A stretch of DNA of 47,433 nucleotides, taken from the NCBI GenBank assembly GCA_014379355.1, contig JACMLX010000094.1, positions 1-47,433 on the forward strand. The letters run 5' to 3'. Origin of the DNA: Gemmatimonadaceae bacterium. Lineage in GTDB: Bacteria > Gemmatimonadota > Gemmatimonadetes > Gemmatimonadales > Gemmatimonadaceae. The number at the start of each line of letters is the position of its first letter. Positions within the stretch are counted from its first letter, which is position 1. Made by a program: the position numbers and the translations under genes. This document shows, piece after piece, positions 1-8,833 of the stretch. Below the pieces are notes generated by a model, which saw only the letters and a list, made by a program, of their open reading frames with translations, did no database searches and was not told the DNA's origin.

Positions 1-155
1 AATGCTGCAGGAACTGCCATCGCGAGCGCAGTTTCTACAGCATTTCTTTGCGGCCTCTCGCAAACCGTGGCGCCTCCGCGTTGAAGCAGTTCAAGCAGTT
101 GCGGTTCAGCGTCTCCTGCCGTTCTGCGATTCTGCAGTTCGCGTTGCCGTGCGTG
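1..155. other. Non-coding stretch with recurrent GCAGTT
   Basis: Lies beyond the rsmD stop codon and holds no convincing gene; the short reading frames here have no recognisable protein. The hexamer GCAGTT occurs at 28, 86, 95 and 134, and its complement AACTGC occurs near 12. The composition looks less GC-rich than the neighbouring genes. It could be the edge of an intergenic repeat family or a decayed sequence. The window edge prevents a decision. Confidence 0.4.
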
Positions 156-713
156 TCATGCCCGATAGATCGCGATCGACGTGTCTTCGATCGTGTGGCG
201 GTAGTCGGGCGCAGGATGCTCCTGGCCAACGGCGAATTCGACCGCCAGCACCTTCGCGAATTTCGTCATCTGCCACGCCGCGATCACGCGGTCGAGCATC
301 CTGGAATTGTACGGTGGATCGGCAAACGCCAGGTCCCACCGCTGCTCCGTCAGCATCTCGGCGAATTGCACCGCGTCCTTCTTGTACACGCGGCACTTCG
401 CCGCCACGCGCAGCAGGCCGATGTTGGCGCGCAGCGCGTGCAGGCTGCTCGGCCGCGTCTCGACGAAGTCGCACTGCTTCGCGCCGCGCGAGATCGCCTC
501 GAGCCCGAGCGCGCCGGTGCCCGCGAACAGATCGAGGACGCGCGCCCCGTCGAGATCCGGCTTCAGCTGATCCAGCAGCGTCGCGCGCACGCGCTCCGCC
601 GTCGGATGGACGCGGAAGTCACTCGGCGACGTCAGGTCGCGATCCTTGTATTTCCCGCCAACGATTCTCACGCGCAGTCCGTCTGATAGTCGATCATACC
701 GGAAGTTAGCCAT
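156..713 (-). CDS. rsmD: 16S rRNA (guanine966-N2)-methyltransferase RsmD
   Basis: RsmD methylates the exocyclic N2 of G966 of 16S rRNA, using S-adenosylmethionine, during 30S assembly in the cytoplasm. The 185-aa product has the normal family length. It carries the opening RIVGGKYKDR at residues 16-25, the SAM-binding motif DLFAGTGALGLEA at 61-73, and the catalytic DPPY motif at 132-135. The ATG at 713 is used; no Shine-Dalgarno sequence precedes it. The start lies only 18 bp from the divergent start at 732, so both promoters must sit in this gap or inside the opposing genes. Assignment is firm from the motifs; only the exact start is open. Confidence 0.93.
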   Translation of the reverse strand: MANFRYDRLSDGLRVRIVGGKYKDRDLTSPSDFRVHPTAERVRATLLDQLKPDLDGARVLDLFAGTGALGLEAISRGAKQCDFVETRPSSLHALRANIGLLRVAAKCRVYKKDAVQFAEMLTEQRWDLAFADPPYNSRMLDRVIAAWQMTKFAKVLAVEFAVGQEHPAPDYRHTIEDTSIAIYRA

Positions 714-719
714 GACGGG

Positions 720-725
720 TATTCT
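720..725 (+). promoter_or_regulatory. Candidate -10 hexamer for a leaderless mRNA
   Basis: TATTCT ends 6 nt before the GTG at 732, the spacing expected when transcription begins at or next to the start codon. No Shine-Dalgarno sequence is present. On the other strand the same bases read AGAATA, 7 nt before the rsmD ATG, so a shared bidirectional element is possible. Inferred from spacing only. Confidence 0.4.
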
Positions 726-731
726 GAGCGC

Positions 732-2153
732 GTGAAACTCTCCTGCGTTCTCGTGATTGCGCTCGCGTCGACGTGCTCCGGTTGCGGCGGCAGTGCGCCC
801 GCCACGCCAGCCCCGGCCCCGACGCCGGTGGCCAGCAACACACCGCTCCCGTCCGCTGGCACGCCGGTCATCGCAAAACCCACACAGCCGCCGGCCGAAT
901 TGGCCGTGATTCCGGTGCAGGTCACCTACGTCCTGCGCGCCCTGACACCTGTGCTCGACTCGCTCTTTCCGGTGCGCGATTCACTCGCCGAGTCGACGTG
1001 CAGAAGCGTCGCGCGCCTCGTATGCCATCAGTATGTGTACCAGCGCGATCCGCTCGTCGTCTCGGCGACTGGCGCTCGCTTCAGCATCACGACCACGATG
1101 CGCTATCGTGCGCGCGTGGGTGTGCCGGGCGCCGGTGTGGCGAGTTGTGGCTACGGCGCCGAAACACCGCGTCGTGCCACGCTGTCGCTGGCGACCGATC
1201 TGTATTGGCGGCGCGACTGGAAGATCGGATCGCGCGAGACGGCGCTCGCCGCGACGCTGCTCGATCAGTGCCGGGTCACCGCGATGAATGTCGATGCCAC
1301 GAGACCGCTGCAATCGATGATCGACGGGCAGCTGAAGGACTTCTCGGCGCAGGTGGACACCGCGCTGCCGAATGCCGCTGACCTGCGACCGCTTGCCGAT
1401 TCGATCTGGCGAAGTTTTCTCGAGCCGACGGCGCTCGACACACTCAACTCACTCTGGCTGGTGCTGGATCCCGAGGCGATTCGTGTCGTGCCGCTCGCCG
1501 GCGTGGGTCCGAGTTTCAGGACGGCAATCGTCGTCTACGCGCGCCCGCGCGTGATCGCCGGCGCGAAACCACCAGCCATTTCGCGACCGCTGCCCGTGCT
1601 CAGCCTCGGCACGAGTCCGGGTGGCTTCGTGGTGCCGGTCTCGGTCGAATTGCCGTTCGAGGAGGTGAACCGCCGAGCGACGGCATTGCTCGTCGCGGAA
1701 ACGGCGAACACCAGCGAACGTGTCGATAGCGTGCACGTGCAGGCCAACGGTGACAGTGTGCGTGTCGTGCTCGATGTGAGCGGCTCACTCCGCGGTCGAC
1801 TGACGCTGATGTCCCGGCTGCGCTGGGATCCGGCGGCGCGTGAACTGCGACTCGATGACCTCGACTGGAATCTCGAGTCGCGCGGTGCGATGTCGCGCAT
1901 GAAGGCCACGCTGGCGGCGCCACTGATCGGTCGCGCCATCCGCAGGGCGACGATGGGTGGACGCGTGCCGATCGGTGCGCAGCTCGACTCGGTGCGCACG
2001 CAGATGCTGCAATTGCTCAATCGCACCGTGTCGCCCGGCGTCGTGATCGGCGGCAGCATCACCAGCTTCCAGGTCGAGAGTGTCGGCACGACCCAGAGTG
2101 CCTTCGTCGTTCGCGCGCGACTGCTCGGCCAGGCGAACGTCTGGATTCAGTGA
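732..2153 (+). CDS. DUF4403 family lipoprotein
   Basis: A 473-aa exported protein of the DUF4403 family, whose function is unknown. The N-terminus is a hydrophobic signal ending in cysteines at residues 15 and 18, followed by a Pro/Ala-rich linker as in many lipoproteins. The mature part has the DUF4403 layout: an early segment with [20 protein letters not shown], repeated beta-rich stretches, an internal [20 protein letters not shown] segment and a C-terminal beta-rich end. The GTG at 732 is the only start that keeps the whole signal sequence. It runs convergently into the P450 gene with 6 bp between stop codons. A role in envelope lipid handling would be a guess. Confidence 0.8.
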   Translation: MKLSCVLVIALASTCSGCGGSAPATPAPAPTPVASNTPLPSAGTPVIAKPTQPPAELAVIPVQVTYVLRALTPVLDSLFPVRDSLAESTCRSVARLVCHQYVYQRDPLVVSATGARFSITTTMRYRARVGVPGAGVASCGYGAETPRRATLSLATDLYWRRDWKIGSRETALAATLLDQCRVTAMNVDATRPLQSMIDGQLKDFSAQVDTALPNAADLRPLADSIWRSFLEPTALDTLNSLWLVLDPEAIRVVPLAGVGPSFRTAIVVYARPRVIAGAKPPAISRPLPVLSLGTSPGGFVVPVSVELPFEEVNRRATALLVAETANTSERVDSVHVQANGDSVRVVLDVSGSLRGRLTLMSRLRWDPAARELRLDDLDWNLESRGAMSRMKATLAAPLIGRAIRRATMGGRVPIGAQLDSVRTQMLQLLNRTVSPGVVIGGSITSFQVESVGTTQSAFVVRARLLGQANVWIQ

Positions 2154-2159
2154 CGCCGG

Positions 2160-3584
2160 TCAGGGACGTTTCTCGAGGCGCGCAGACAGGCCATCCTTCG
2201 GCCGCAGCGTGATGATCGGCTCGAGGTCTGGATCGGGTCCATCGACGCGTATCCGCCAGCGCCGCGCCAGCGTCGCGAGCACGAGCATCGCCTCCATCCA
2301 CGCGAATTGTTCGCCGACGCAGATGCGTGTGCCGGCCCCGAAGGGGAAGTAGGCCATCTTCGGCCTCGCTGCGGTGGCCGCCGCGTCGAGCCAGCGCTCC
2401 GGCAGGAATCGTTCGGCGTCCGGCCACCAGCGCGGATCCCTGTGCACGATGAACTGCGGTGCGAGGAACAGCGTGCGCGCCGGAAATTTGAAATCGCCGA
2501 TTCCATACGCTTCGGTCGATCGGCGACCGACGATGTACGCCGGTGGGTAGAGCCGCATCGACTCGGCCACGATCGCGCGCGTCATCGGCAGCTGGGGCAG
2601 ATCGTCCATCGTCGGCAGGCGATCACCGACCACCCGATCGACTTCCTCATGCTGTGCCCGTTCCGCATCGGGCGAGCGCGCGAGCAGCAGCCATGTCCAG
2701 CTCAGCGCATTCGCCGTCGTCTCGTGGCCGGCGATGAACAGGGTGATGGCCTCGTCGCGCAGCTGCTGGTCCGACATGCCGGTCCCGTCACCTTCCGTGT
2801 CCGTGGCGTGGAGCAGCATCGACAGGAGGTCACCGGTGTCGGCGCCACTCGTGCGGCGCTCGGCGATGATGCGATCGATCGTCGCATCCACGCGCTTCTT
2901 TCCGGCGGTGAACCGTCGCTTCTTCGGTGTCGGGATGAGATCGAGCAGCGGCGTGAGCGGACCGTAGCCGATCGTGAACGCCTCGAAGACGTCGTCCAGT
3001 GCACTCCCGATCTCCGTGCTTTCGGCACCGACGTCGGCACCGAACAGGGTTGCCGCCACGATGTCGAGCGTGATCATCATCATGGCGCGGTTCGCATCGA
3101 GGCGCATGCCGTCTCGCCACTCCAGCTGCCGCTTGATCGCGGCGCCGGTCATTGCGCCGGCGTAGGCAGCGATACGTGCCCGATGGAATGCCGGCTGCAC
3201 GAGACGACGCTGTTTCAGATGGTGTTCGCCCTCGGATGTCAGCAACCCTTCACCGATCAGCACCTTCGCGCGCTCCAGTGCCTGTCCCTTGCGGAACAGT
3301 CTCTGGTTCGTGACCAGCACATCGCGGATATCCTCGGGATTGGTGAGCAGGACGATGCGCTGCTTGCCGAGGTGGATTTCGGAGATGTCGCCGTAGGTCG
3401 TGGCCATGTGACGGAGCAGCTCGATGCGCTCGCGCGACATGCGCATGATCATGTCGCCCGGAAAGCGACTCTTCGGACCTTGTGGTGCGGCGTCGGCCAG
3501 CTGGGGCATCTCGAGTCTCGGCGAAGCGTATGACTGTACCATACTGGATGACGCCGGTTCCGCGCGATCGTTATCCTGCGTCAT
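2160..3584 (-). CDS. Cytochrome P450
   Basis: A soluble bacterial P450 monooxygenase of 474 aa from this start; substrate unknown. It has the I-helix oxygen-activation motif AGHETT at residues 285-290, the K-helix ESMR with E341 and R344, and the heme loop [13 protein letters not shown] with axial ligand Cys422. No transmembrane anchor or fused reductase is present and no ferredoxin gene is nearby, so electrons must come from elsewhere. Starts at 3584, 3542 or slightly further in are all possible, because homology only becomes strong around the [12 protein letters not shown] stretch. It is divergent from the agmatinase-family gene. A link to the PKS locus 7 kb away is possible but not shown. 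Confidence 0.9.
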   Translation of the reverse strand: MTQDNDRAEPASSSMVQSYASPRLEMPQLADAAPQGPKSRFPGDMIMRMSRERIELLRHMATTYGDISEIHLGKQRIVLLTNPEDIRDVLVTNQRLFRKGQALERAKVLIGEGLLTSEGEHHLKQRRLVQPAFHRARIAAYAGAMTGAAIKRQLEWRDGMRLDANRAMMMITLDIVAATLFGADVGAESTEIGSALDDVFEAFTIGYGPLTPLLDLIPTPKKRRFTAGKKRVDATIDRIIAERRTSGADTGDLLSMLLHATDTEGDGTGMSDQQLRDEAITLFIAGHETTANALSWTWLLLARSPDAERAQHEEVDRVVGDRLPTMDDLPQLPMTRAIVAESMRLYPPAYIVGRRSTEAYGIGDFKFPARTLFLAPQFIVHRDPRWWPDAERFLPERWLDAAATAARPKMAYFPFGAGTRICVGEQFAWMEAMLVLATLARRWRIRVDGPDPDLEPIITLRPKDGLSARLEKRP

Positions 3585-3622
3585 CCGTCGCCATCGCGGC
3601 CCACGACACCGTCGCTCCCATC

Positions 3623-3628
3623 TACCTT
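3623..3628 (+). promoter_or_regulatory. Candidate -10 hexamer close to the GTG start
   Basis: TACCTT lies 8 nt before the GTG at 3637 in the 52-bp divergent gap between the P450 and ureohydrolase genes. No Shine-Dalgarno sequence is visible, so this fits a TANNNT promoter giving a leaderless or nearly leaderless mRNA. Spacing-based inference. Confidence 0.35.
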
Positions 3629-3636
3629 CGACAACC

Positions 3637-4440
3637 GTGCCGATCCCGACGCTGCTCGGACTGCCATACGACGCGAGCTCCTCGTACCTGCGCGGGTCCG
3701 CCGGTGCGCCGCGCCTGATCCGCGAGGCTCTGCACTCGCCGTCCGCGAACATGTGGACCGAGGATCTTCGCGACCTTGCCGCGCCCGGTCTGATGGCCGA
3801 CGCCGGTGATCTGGAACTGCCGCCGGACGATCGTGCGCGCGCCCTGATCGAATCGGGCGTCGATGCCGTGCTCAGGACCGGCGCGCGAGCGATCGCACTC
3901 GGAGGCGATCACTCGGTCACGTATCCGCTCCTCCGCGCGACGAATCGTTTTGTGGCGCAACCGACCATCCTCCACATCGACGCGCACGCGGATCTGTACG
4001 ACGTGTTCGAAGGTGATCGTTTCTCGCACGCCTGCCCGTTCGCCCGAATCATGGAGGAAGGGCTGGCGAGCCGTCTGGTGCAGGTGGGAATCCGCACGTT
4101 GTCCGGCCACCAGCGTGCGCAAGCCGATCGCTTCGGCGTCGAGATCATCGACATGCGTGCGTGGGGCGCGGGCGTGCGGCCTGTGCTGCATGGACCGGTG
4201 TACGTGTCGGTCGATCTCGACGGGCTCGATCCGGCCTTCGCTCCGGGCGTCAGCCACTGGGAACCCGGTGGATTGAGTGTGCGCGAGGTGCTGGACCTGG
4301 TCCAGAATCTCGGCGCGCCGCTGATCGGAGCCGATGTGGTGGAGCTCAATCCACTGCGTGATGAATCCGGACGGACGGCGATGGTCGCGGCGAAGATCGT
4401 GAAGGAACTGGTCAGCGCCATGCACGCGCGCGCCGGCTGA
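3637..4440 (+). CDS. Agmatinase/arginase-family ureohydrolase
   Basis: A binuclear manganese hydrolase of the arginase/agmatinase family, 267 aa. Family members release urea from agmatine, arginine or related guanidino compounds, or hydrolyse formimidoylglutamate. All metal-binding signatures are present: GGDHS at 89-93 (His92), DAHAD at 115-119 and SVDLDGLDP at 191-199. The start GTG 3637 is chosen because the family opening LLGLPYDASSS follows at once; earlier starts would add a tail without homology. The sequence resembles SpeB-type agmatinases most, but substrate cannot be settled by eye. No polyamine or histidine-degradation partner is adjacent. Confidence 0.85.
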   Translation: MPIPTLLGLPYDASSSYLRGSAGAPRLIREALHSPSANMWTEDLRDLAAPGLMADAGDLELPPDDRARALIESGVDAVLRTGARAIALGGDHSVTYPLLRATNRFVAQPTILHIDAHADLYDVFEGDRFSHACPFARIMEEGLASRLVQVGIRTLSGHQRAQADRFGVEIIDMRAWGAGVRPVLHGPVYVSVDLDGLDPAFAPGVSHWEPGGLSVREVLDLVQNLGAPLIGADVVELNPLRDESGRTAMVAAKIVKELVSAMHARAG

Positions 4441-4498
4441 TTGAAGCGCGTGCGTTCCGGCAGGAAACGGGCAGCACCGCGCGTTCACACGGAGTCGG

Positions 4499-4522
4499 GC
4501 CATGGGTCGAACGTCCCATGGC
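4499..4522 (+). terminator. Hairpin downstream of the ureohydrolase gene
   Basis: GCCATGGG and CCCATGGC form a perfect 8-bp stem around an 8-nt loop (4507-4514), 59 nt after the stop at 4440. No run of T follows, so intrinsic termination is uncertain. It could instead be an operator or an mRNA-stabilising structure. The remainder of 4441-4665 shows no gene. Confidence 0.35.
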
Positions 4523-4665
4523 TGGCCTGTCGGCCGAGTGAGATGATGTGTGCGACGGTGACGTCTGTTCTCCGGGCTGTTCCTGCTCACGGGAGCCGCC
4601 ACCGTCGGACCATCATCCATGCCGGCATTCGCTGGCGCACGACCATTCCACCTGGAGCTGCGACC

Positions 4666-5601
4666 ATGCGCGCGCTGCCATTCCGTCGGGCTGTGGCCCC
4701 GTTCACCATCGTGTTGCTCGCATCGATCGCGGTCGCGACGACGGTCGGCGCACAACTCGGCGCGATTCGTCGCGCCGCAGAACGTCGCGTCGAGAAGAAG
4801 GCGGACGATCGCATCGGTGCCGCGACGCTGATCGAGCCCACCTTCGACAACACCACGCTCGAGATCAACGCCGAACGCCTCGACAGGTATCAGGCGGCGA
4901 TGGAGCAGCGGAAGGCGCAGCAGGTCCAGAATCGCGCCGCCTACGAAGCCCTCGACAGACGGGTCAGCGTCACGCGGGACTCGGCACACATCTTCGACAA
5001 TCAGCGCGAGCGCGAGGCATATGAAGCCTCGGTCACGAGGTATGACGAATGTCGCTCCGGCATCCGGACCGGAATCGAGGCCGCGCAGGAGAAGAAGGCG
5101 GAGGACATCATCGCGCGGATGCAGGCCAACCCCATGGCGGCGCAGAACGATCCGCAGATGAAGCGCATCATGACCGTGATGCAGGAGCTCGCCCTGGCGC
5201 AGCAGAGGGGCGACGCGGCGGCCACACAGGTGGCGATGGCGAAGTACGCGGAGATCATGGGTGGTGCCGCGGACAGCGTGAGTCTCGATCGTGCGGCGGC
5301 GACCAGGTGCGGCGGACGTCCATCGCGGCCCGCCAGCATGGTGCGCTACGCACAGCACAACACACGCGCCGATTCGCTCTACAAGGTCGGGCAGGAACTG
5401 CTCGGCGCCAACACCGGTGTGAAAGGTGCGGCCGTCGGCATGACCGACATCCAGGCTCGCATGTTCTGGGAGCGCATCGCCTCGTGGCTGGTCGGCATGC
5501 GCGATGATGCGCCGATCACGAAGACGTTCTCCCGGTCGGAGTACGACTTGCTCGTTGCGCGCCGCAGTGTGCTCCGGAAGGCGTGGTACGGCAGCGAGTG
5601 A
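4666..5601 (+). CDS. Secreted coiled-coil-rich hypothetical protein
   Basis: A 311-aa protein of unknown function. The first 30 residues form a standard Sec signal ending VGA|Q. The mature chain is rich in charged residues and Ala/Gln/Arg, with long helical stretches such as ERLDRYQAAMEQRKAQQVQN, typical of coiled coils. No catalytic motif is visible. The ATG at 4666 has GGAG about 8 nt upstream and begins directly with the signal peptide. Its stop overlaps the start of the phosphodiester glycosidase gene by one base (TGATG), so the two are likely co-translated and may act together outside the cytoplasm. Confidence 0.75.
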   Translation: MRALPFRRAVAPFTIVLLASIAVATTVGAQLGAIRRAAERRVEKKADDRIGAATLIEPTFDNTTLEINAERLDRYQAAMEQRKAQQVQNRAAYEALDRRVSVTRDSAHIFDNQREREAYEASVTRYDECRSGIRTGIEAAQEKKAEDIIARMQANPMAAQNDPQMKRIMTVMQELALAQQRGDAAATQVAMAKYAEIMGGAADSVSLDRAAATRCGGRPSRPASMVRYAQHNTRADSLYKVGQELLGANTGVKGAAVGMTDIQARMFWERIASWLVGMRDDAPITKTFSRSEYDLLVARRSVLRKAWYGSE

Positions 5602-6560
5602 TGCGACCTGGGACGCTGGCGGCGTTGCTCGTCGCCGGCGTGTGCATGCCGACGACGGGCAGCGCCCAGAAGGCGCCGCTTGCCGTCGCGGCGCGTGACG
5701 GCTGGCGCGGACTCTGGCGTCCCGATTCGACGGCGCCGGTTCGCTGGACGGCCGCCGACACGACCTTGCTCGCGTCGCTGCAATGGAAGCAGGCGAAAGC
5801 CGGAATGACCTTTTCCGAGATGCCACTCCGTGGTGATGGCGAGGCGTGGCGCACGCGCGCGATCATCGTGCACATCGATCCGGCACGCGTCCGTTTCCAG
5901 CTCGACACTGCGTTTCGCCATCGCCGCGACCGCAACGGCAATTCGATGCGCGGCGCGTCCTGGCGCGTCGAGGACGCATCGTCGGCCGCGCTGCTGGCGG
6001 TCAATGCCGGTCAGTTCCAGAGCACGATCCTCGGCACGCTGCCGTGGGGATGGGTGGTGTCGCGCGGTCGCGAATGGCAGGCGCCGGGCGCCGGGCCGCT
6101 GTCCACCGGTGTGGTCTTCGATTCGACAGGCAGCGTCCGGCTGCTGCCAGCCGCCGCGTTGGCCGACCCGGACCGCGGCCGCGGCGTGCAGTGGGCGTTC
6201 CAGAGTTTCCCGACGCTGCTCGACGGCGATGGACATGTCCCGTCAGCGCTTCGCGATGCACACGGCGGGGTGGACCTCACGCATCGCGACGCACGTCTCG
6301 CGATCGGCACGCTGCGTGACGGCACGGTGATGCTGGTGATGACGCGATTCGACGTGTTCGGGCCAACGCTCGGCGCGGTACCGCTTGGCCTCACCACGCC
6401 GGAAATGGCTGCGCTCATGGGTGCGCTCGGCTGCGAGCGCGCCGTGATGCTCGACGGCGGCATCAGTGCGCAGATGCAACTCCGTGACGCACACGGTGTG
6501 CTGCAGCGATGGACCGGCTGGCGACGCGTGCCGATGGGATTGCTCGTGCAACCACGGTGA
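5601..6560 (+). CDS. Secreted phosphodiester glycosidase family protein (NAGPA/DUF2233-like)
   Basis: A 319-aa exported protein with a signal peptide ending GSA|Q near residue 23. It matches the NAGPA-type family, which includes the mammalian enzyme that removes GlcNAc from GlcNAc-1-phospho-mannose and bacterial secreted proteins. Hallmarks are VNAGQF at 134-139, the central FQSFPTLL segment and LDGGIS at 284-289 near the end. Bacterial substrates are mostly unknown; cell-wall or exopolysaccharide phosphodiesters are plausible. The ATG at 5601 overlaps the preceding stop. The gene is followed by a strong bidirectional terminator at 6598-6634. Confidence 0.85.
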   Translation: MRPGTLAALLVAGVCMPTTGSAQKAPLAVAARDGWRGLWRPDSTAPVRWTAADTTLLASLQWKQAKAGMTFSEMPLRGDGEAWRTRAIIVHIDPARVRFQLDTAFRHRRDRNGNSMRGASWRVEDASSAALLAVNAGQFQSTILGTLPWGWVVSRGREWQAPGAGPLSTGVVFDSTGSVRLLPAAALADPDRGRGVQWAFQSFPTLLDGDGHVPSALRDAHGGVDLTHRDARLAIGTLRDGTVMLVMTRFDVFGPTLGAVPLGLTTPEMAALMGALGCERAVMLDGGISAQMQLRDAHGVLQRWTGWRRVPMGLLVQPR

Positions 6561-6597
6561 CCGCAAGGCGGACCGCATGAAATCCTGGTCCGGCGTA

Positions 6598-6634
6598 CAC
6601 GCACGAACACACTCGGCCAGTGTGTTCGTGCGTG
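6598..6634. terminator. Strong bidirectional terminator hairpin
   Basis: A perfect 16-bp inverted repeat (arms 6598-6613 and 6619-6634) encloses the 5-nt loop CGGCC. It sits between the convergent stops at 6560 (+) and 6691 (-). The arms contain CGCACGAACACACT and its exact complement. No long T-run follows on either side, which is common in high-GC genomes. Confidence 0.8.
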
Positions 6635-6690
6635 CCACGGTGCGTCAGGTGGCGTTTCACGGCGTCGACACCGCGAAGACAGGCCAGCGT

Positions 6691-7188
6691 CTACGCCGGC
6701 GCGAGCGCCGCCCTGCTGGTCGGCTTCGATTTCGGCGCATGCACGTGGAGCACACCGTCGTTGAATTCCGCGGAGATACGCTCAAAGCTGATCGGCGTGG
6801 GCAGGCGGAAGCGACGATACACTTCATTTTCGCTCGTTTCGATCTCCGCGGAGTCATCGTCGCTGGACGCCGCTGTGGTCGTCATCATTGCATGAATGAC
6901 GACTTCGGTGTCGGTCGCCATGATCTCGACATCACCGGCACTGAAGCCGGGCAGGGACACATCCACATCATAGGCGCCATCCTGCTCGAAAACGTCGGCG
7001 GAGGCCATGCCGAGAATCTCACGTTCTGCCGCGAGCCAATTTTCGAGTTCGTTGCTTTCCTGCTCGCCACGTTCGAGGAACAGTTCGTACGCTCTCTGTC
7101 GGATGGCGTCGAATTCGCGCTCGCGGGCGGGGGCCGATGACAGTGTGCGTGCGGTGTCACTCTGGCGCGTGATTTTCACGTCGGGCAT
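6691..7188 (-). CDS. Hsp20/alpha-crystallin small heat-shock protein
   Basis: A 165-aa ATP-independent chaperone that holds unfolding proteins in the cytoplasm. The N-terminal arm (about residues 1-60) is charged and helical. The alpha-crystallin domain follows, with DVFEQDGAYDVDVSLPGFSA, the SFERISAEFNDGVLHVHAPK strand region and the expected A-x-x-x-n-G-V-L signature. An acidic Asp/Ser/Glu insert sits between the strands. The ATG at 7188 is supported by a good Shine-Dalgarno sequence, AAGGAG, 7 nt upstream. The leader carries three CAATC units exactly 8 nt apart (7215-7235), a possible regulatory feature. The ORF could be read open far upstream, but only this start gives the family N-terminus. 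Confidence 0.9.
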   Translation of the reverse strand: MPDVKITRQSDTARTLSSAPAREREFDAIRQRAYELFLERGEQESNELENWLAAEREILGMASADVFEQDGAYDVDVSLPGFSAGDVEIMATDTEVVIHAMMTTTAASSDDDSAEIETSENEVYRRFRLPTPISFERISAEFNDGVLHVHAPKSKPTSRAALAPA

Positions 7189-7214
7189 GACGTCACTCCT
7201 TGGGCGAAATCTCC

Positions 7215-7235
7215 GATTGGCAGATTGGGCGATTG
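7215..7235 (-). repeat. Three GATTG units at exact 8-nt spacing in the hsp20 leader
   Basis: On the plus strand GATTG occurs at 7215, 7223 and 7231; the hsp20-sense strand reads CAATC three times, 27-47 nt before the start codon. The units are exactly 8 nt apart. This may be a repeated operator or part of an RNA structure. The remainder of 7189-7394 shows no gene. Confidence 0.5.
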
Positions 7236-7394
7236 CATTTTTGTGGGTGTGAGTCACGCAGCTGCGTCGCCGGTGGACCACCACTCTGTCGCCCGGCTCC
7301 GGCGCGCGCAATAGGCAAATTCCCGACGCCGCAATCGCTTGCTCGCATGCGCGATAATGGCTGAGTTTGCCCTGCCAGCTGCCTTTGGGCGGAG

Positions 7395-8648
7395 TCATGC
7401 CGCCGCGAGTTCCTTCAGAGCACGCACGAGCACGTCCAGTTCCGTCGGCGTGGTGTACAGGTGTGGCGTGATGCGCGCGCCACGCACATTCTCGCGGTCG
7501 ATGGCCACCGTCCAGATGCGGTATTTCTCGAGCAGTGTCTTCGCCAGGTCGCCCGGCTTCATCGTGCTCACACCGACGTTCGCGATTCCGGCCGCACGCA
7601 TCGGATCGGTCGGTGTGTTGACCACGATGTTCGCCACACCGCGCACTTTCGTCGTCCAGTATCGTTGCAGGTACCGCATCCGCGCCTCCTTGCGCGCGAC
7701 GCCGATACTGTCGTGAAAGCTGATCGCATGACGAATCGCGAGGTCGGTGTGCACCGGATGCGTGCCGGTGTGATTCAGCTTGGCGATGTCGGTATCGGCA
7801 AACCCCATGTCGCCGAACAGCGGCCAGAGCCCGGCGATGCGTTCCTGCTTCACGTACAGCAGGCCCGCGCCCAGCGGAACGCCGAGCCATTTGTGCAGGC
7901 TGGCGGCATAGTAGTCGGCGCCGAGGTCAGGGATGCGGAAATCGAGATGCGCGAAGGCGTGCGCGCCATCGACGGCCACCGCGACACCTTTCGCATGCGC
8001 CATGTCTGCGATCCTGCGCACCGGCAGGATCTGGCCGGAGATGTTCACCAGGTGACTCACGAGCAGCAGCCGCGTCTTCGGCGTGATCGCGTTGGCGTAC
8101 AGCTGAACGATTTCGTCGTCGGACCGCGGATCGTTCGGCAATGACACGACACGATTCACCATGCCGTACCGCTTCGCCTGCAGCGCGAACTGATCGAGCA
8201 TCGCGCCGTAGTCCTGCACGGCCATCACCGCTTCATCACCCGCCTTCCAATCGTATCCGGCGATGACCGTATCGAGCGATTCGGTGGTGTTGCGCGTGAT
8301 GATCAGTTCCGCGGGTGTACATCCGGCCAGCGTGGCGAGCTGCGTACGCGCCGCGAGTTTGTCGGCGGCCTGCACCGTCCGCATGTAATACGAGCCCTGG
8401 TAGTTCACATCGCGCACGCTGGCGATGAATGCCTCCAGCACGTCGGTGGACTGGATGGAGTAGAATCCGTGCTCGAGGTTGATGTAGTCGGGCTTCAGGC
8501 GGTACTTCGCCCGCAGGGCAGCCCAGAATGTCTCATCCTCGGCGAGGGCGGCGGGGGACAGGGGTTCGTACTGCGCCCACAGGCGCGGACCGAGCATGGC
8601 GGCGACGGTCGTGGCGCCAAGGGTGCGGAGAAAGTCGCGCTTGTCCAT
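7395..8648 (-). CDS. Exported class V aminotransferase (isopenicillin-N-epimerase-like fold)
   Basis: A 417-aa PLP enzyme of aminotransferase class V, the fold shared by cysteine desulfurases and isopenicillin N epimerase. The PLP lysine is K253 in SLHKWLG, preceded by the cofactor aspartate in VAVDGAHAF. The N-terminus MDKRDFLRTLGATTVAAMLG resembles a Tat signal, although the usual twin arginine is only K-R-D-F-L, so export is likely but not certain. Such Tat-linked paralogues are common in soil bacteria; their substrates are unknown. A TAAAAT -10 element on the minus strand lies 34-39 nt upstream of the ATG. Confidence 0.85.
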   Translation of the reverse strand: MDKRDFLRTLGATTVAAMLGPRLWAQYEPLSPAALAEDETFWAALRAKYRLKPDYINLEHGFYSIQSTDVLEAFIASVRDVNYQGSYYMRTVQAADKLAARTQLATLAGCTPAELIITRNTTESLDTVIAGYDWKAGDEAVMAVQDYGAMLDQFALQAKRYGMVNRVVSLPNDPRSDDEIVQLYANAITPKTRLLLVSHLVNISGQILPVRRIADMAHAKGVAVAVDGAHAFAHLDFRIPDLGADYYAASLHKWLGVPLGAGLLYVKQERIAGLWPLFGDMGFADTDIAKLNHTGTHPVHTDLAIRHAISFHDSIGVARKEARMRYLQRYWTTKVRGVANIVVNTPTDPMRAAGIANVGVSTMKPGDLAKTLLEKYRIWTVAIDRENVRGARITPHLYTTPTELDVLVRALKELAAA

Positions 8649-8681
8649 GAACTCGGGCGGGTGTGGGGGGAGGATGCTGGC

Positions 8682-8687
8682 ATTTTA
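8682..8687 (-). promoter_or_regulatory. Candidate -10 element for the class V aminotransferase gene
   Basis: On the minus strand this reads TAAAAT, one base from the sigma-70 consensus. A weak TTTCGC lies 17 bp upstream as a possible -35. The position would give a leader of about 27 nt before the ATG at 8648. The gap 8649-8833 is divergent and otherwise empty. Confidence 0.4.
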
Positions 8688-8833
8688 GCCTCCCGCTCAC
8701 GGCCGCGAAACGATGTGCATGGCGAGAAGATTCATTCCAGTGTGGCGTCGAGCGCCAAGGTCAGTCATACTCACTCAGGCCTGCCCCCAGCAGAGCCCGG
8801 ACCTCCCGCGTCTCCTGATCCTTCATGCCGTTC

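Noticed and set aside
3622..5826. 734-codon minus-strand reading frame
   Set aside because: It lies opposite two well-supported plus-strand genes, is rich in Arg/His/Gly, and matches no family. It is a high-GC antisense artefact.
7187..7194. TGACGTCA palindrome overlapping the hsp20 start codon
   Set aside because: The 8-mer also occurs inside coding repeats of the window, so an operator role is not supported by this copy alone.
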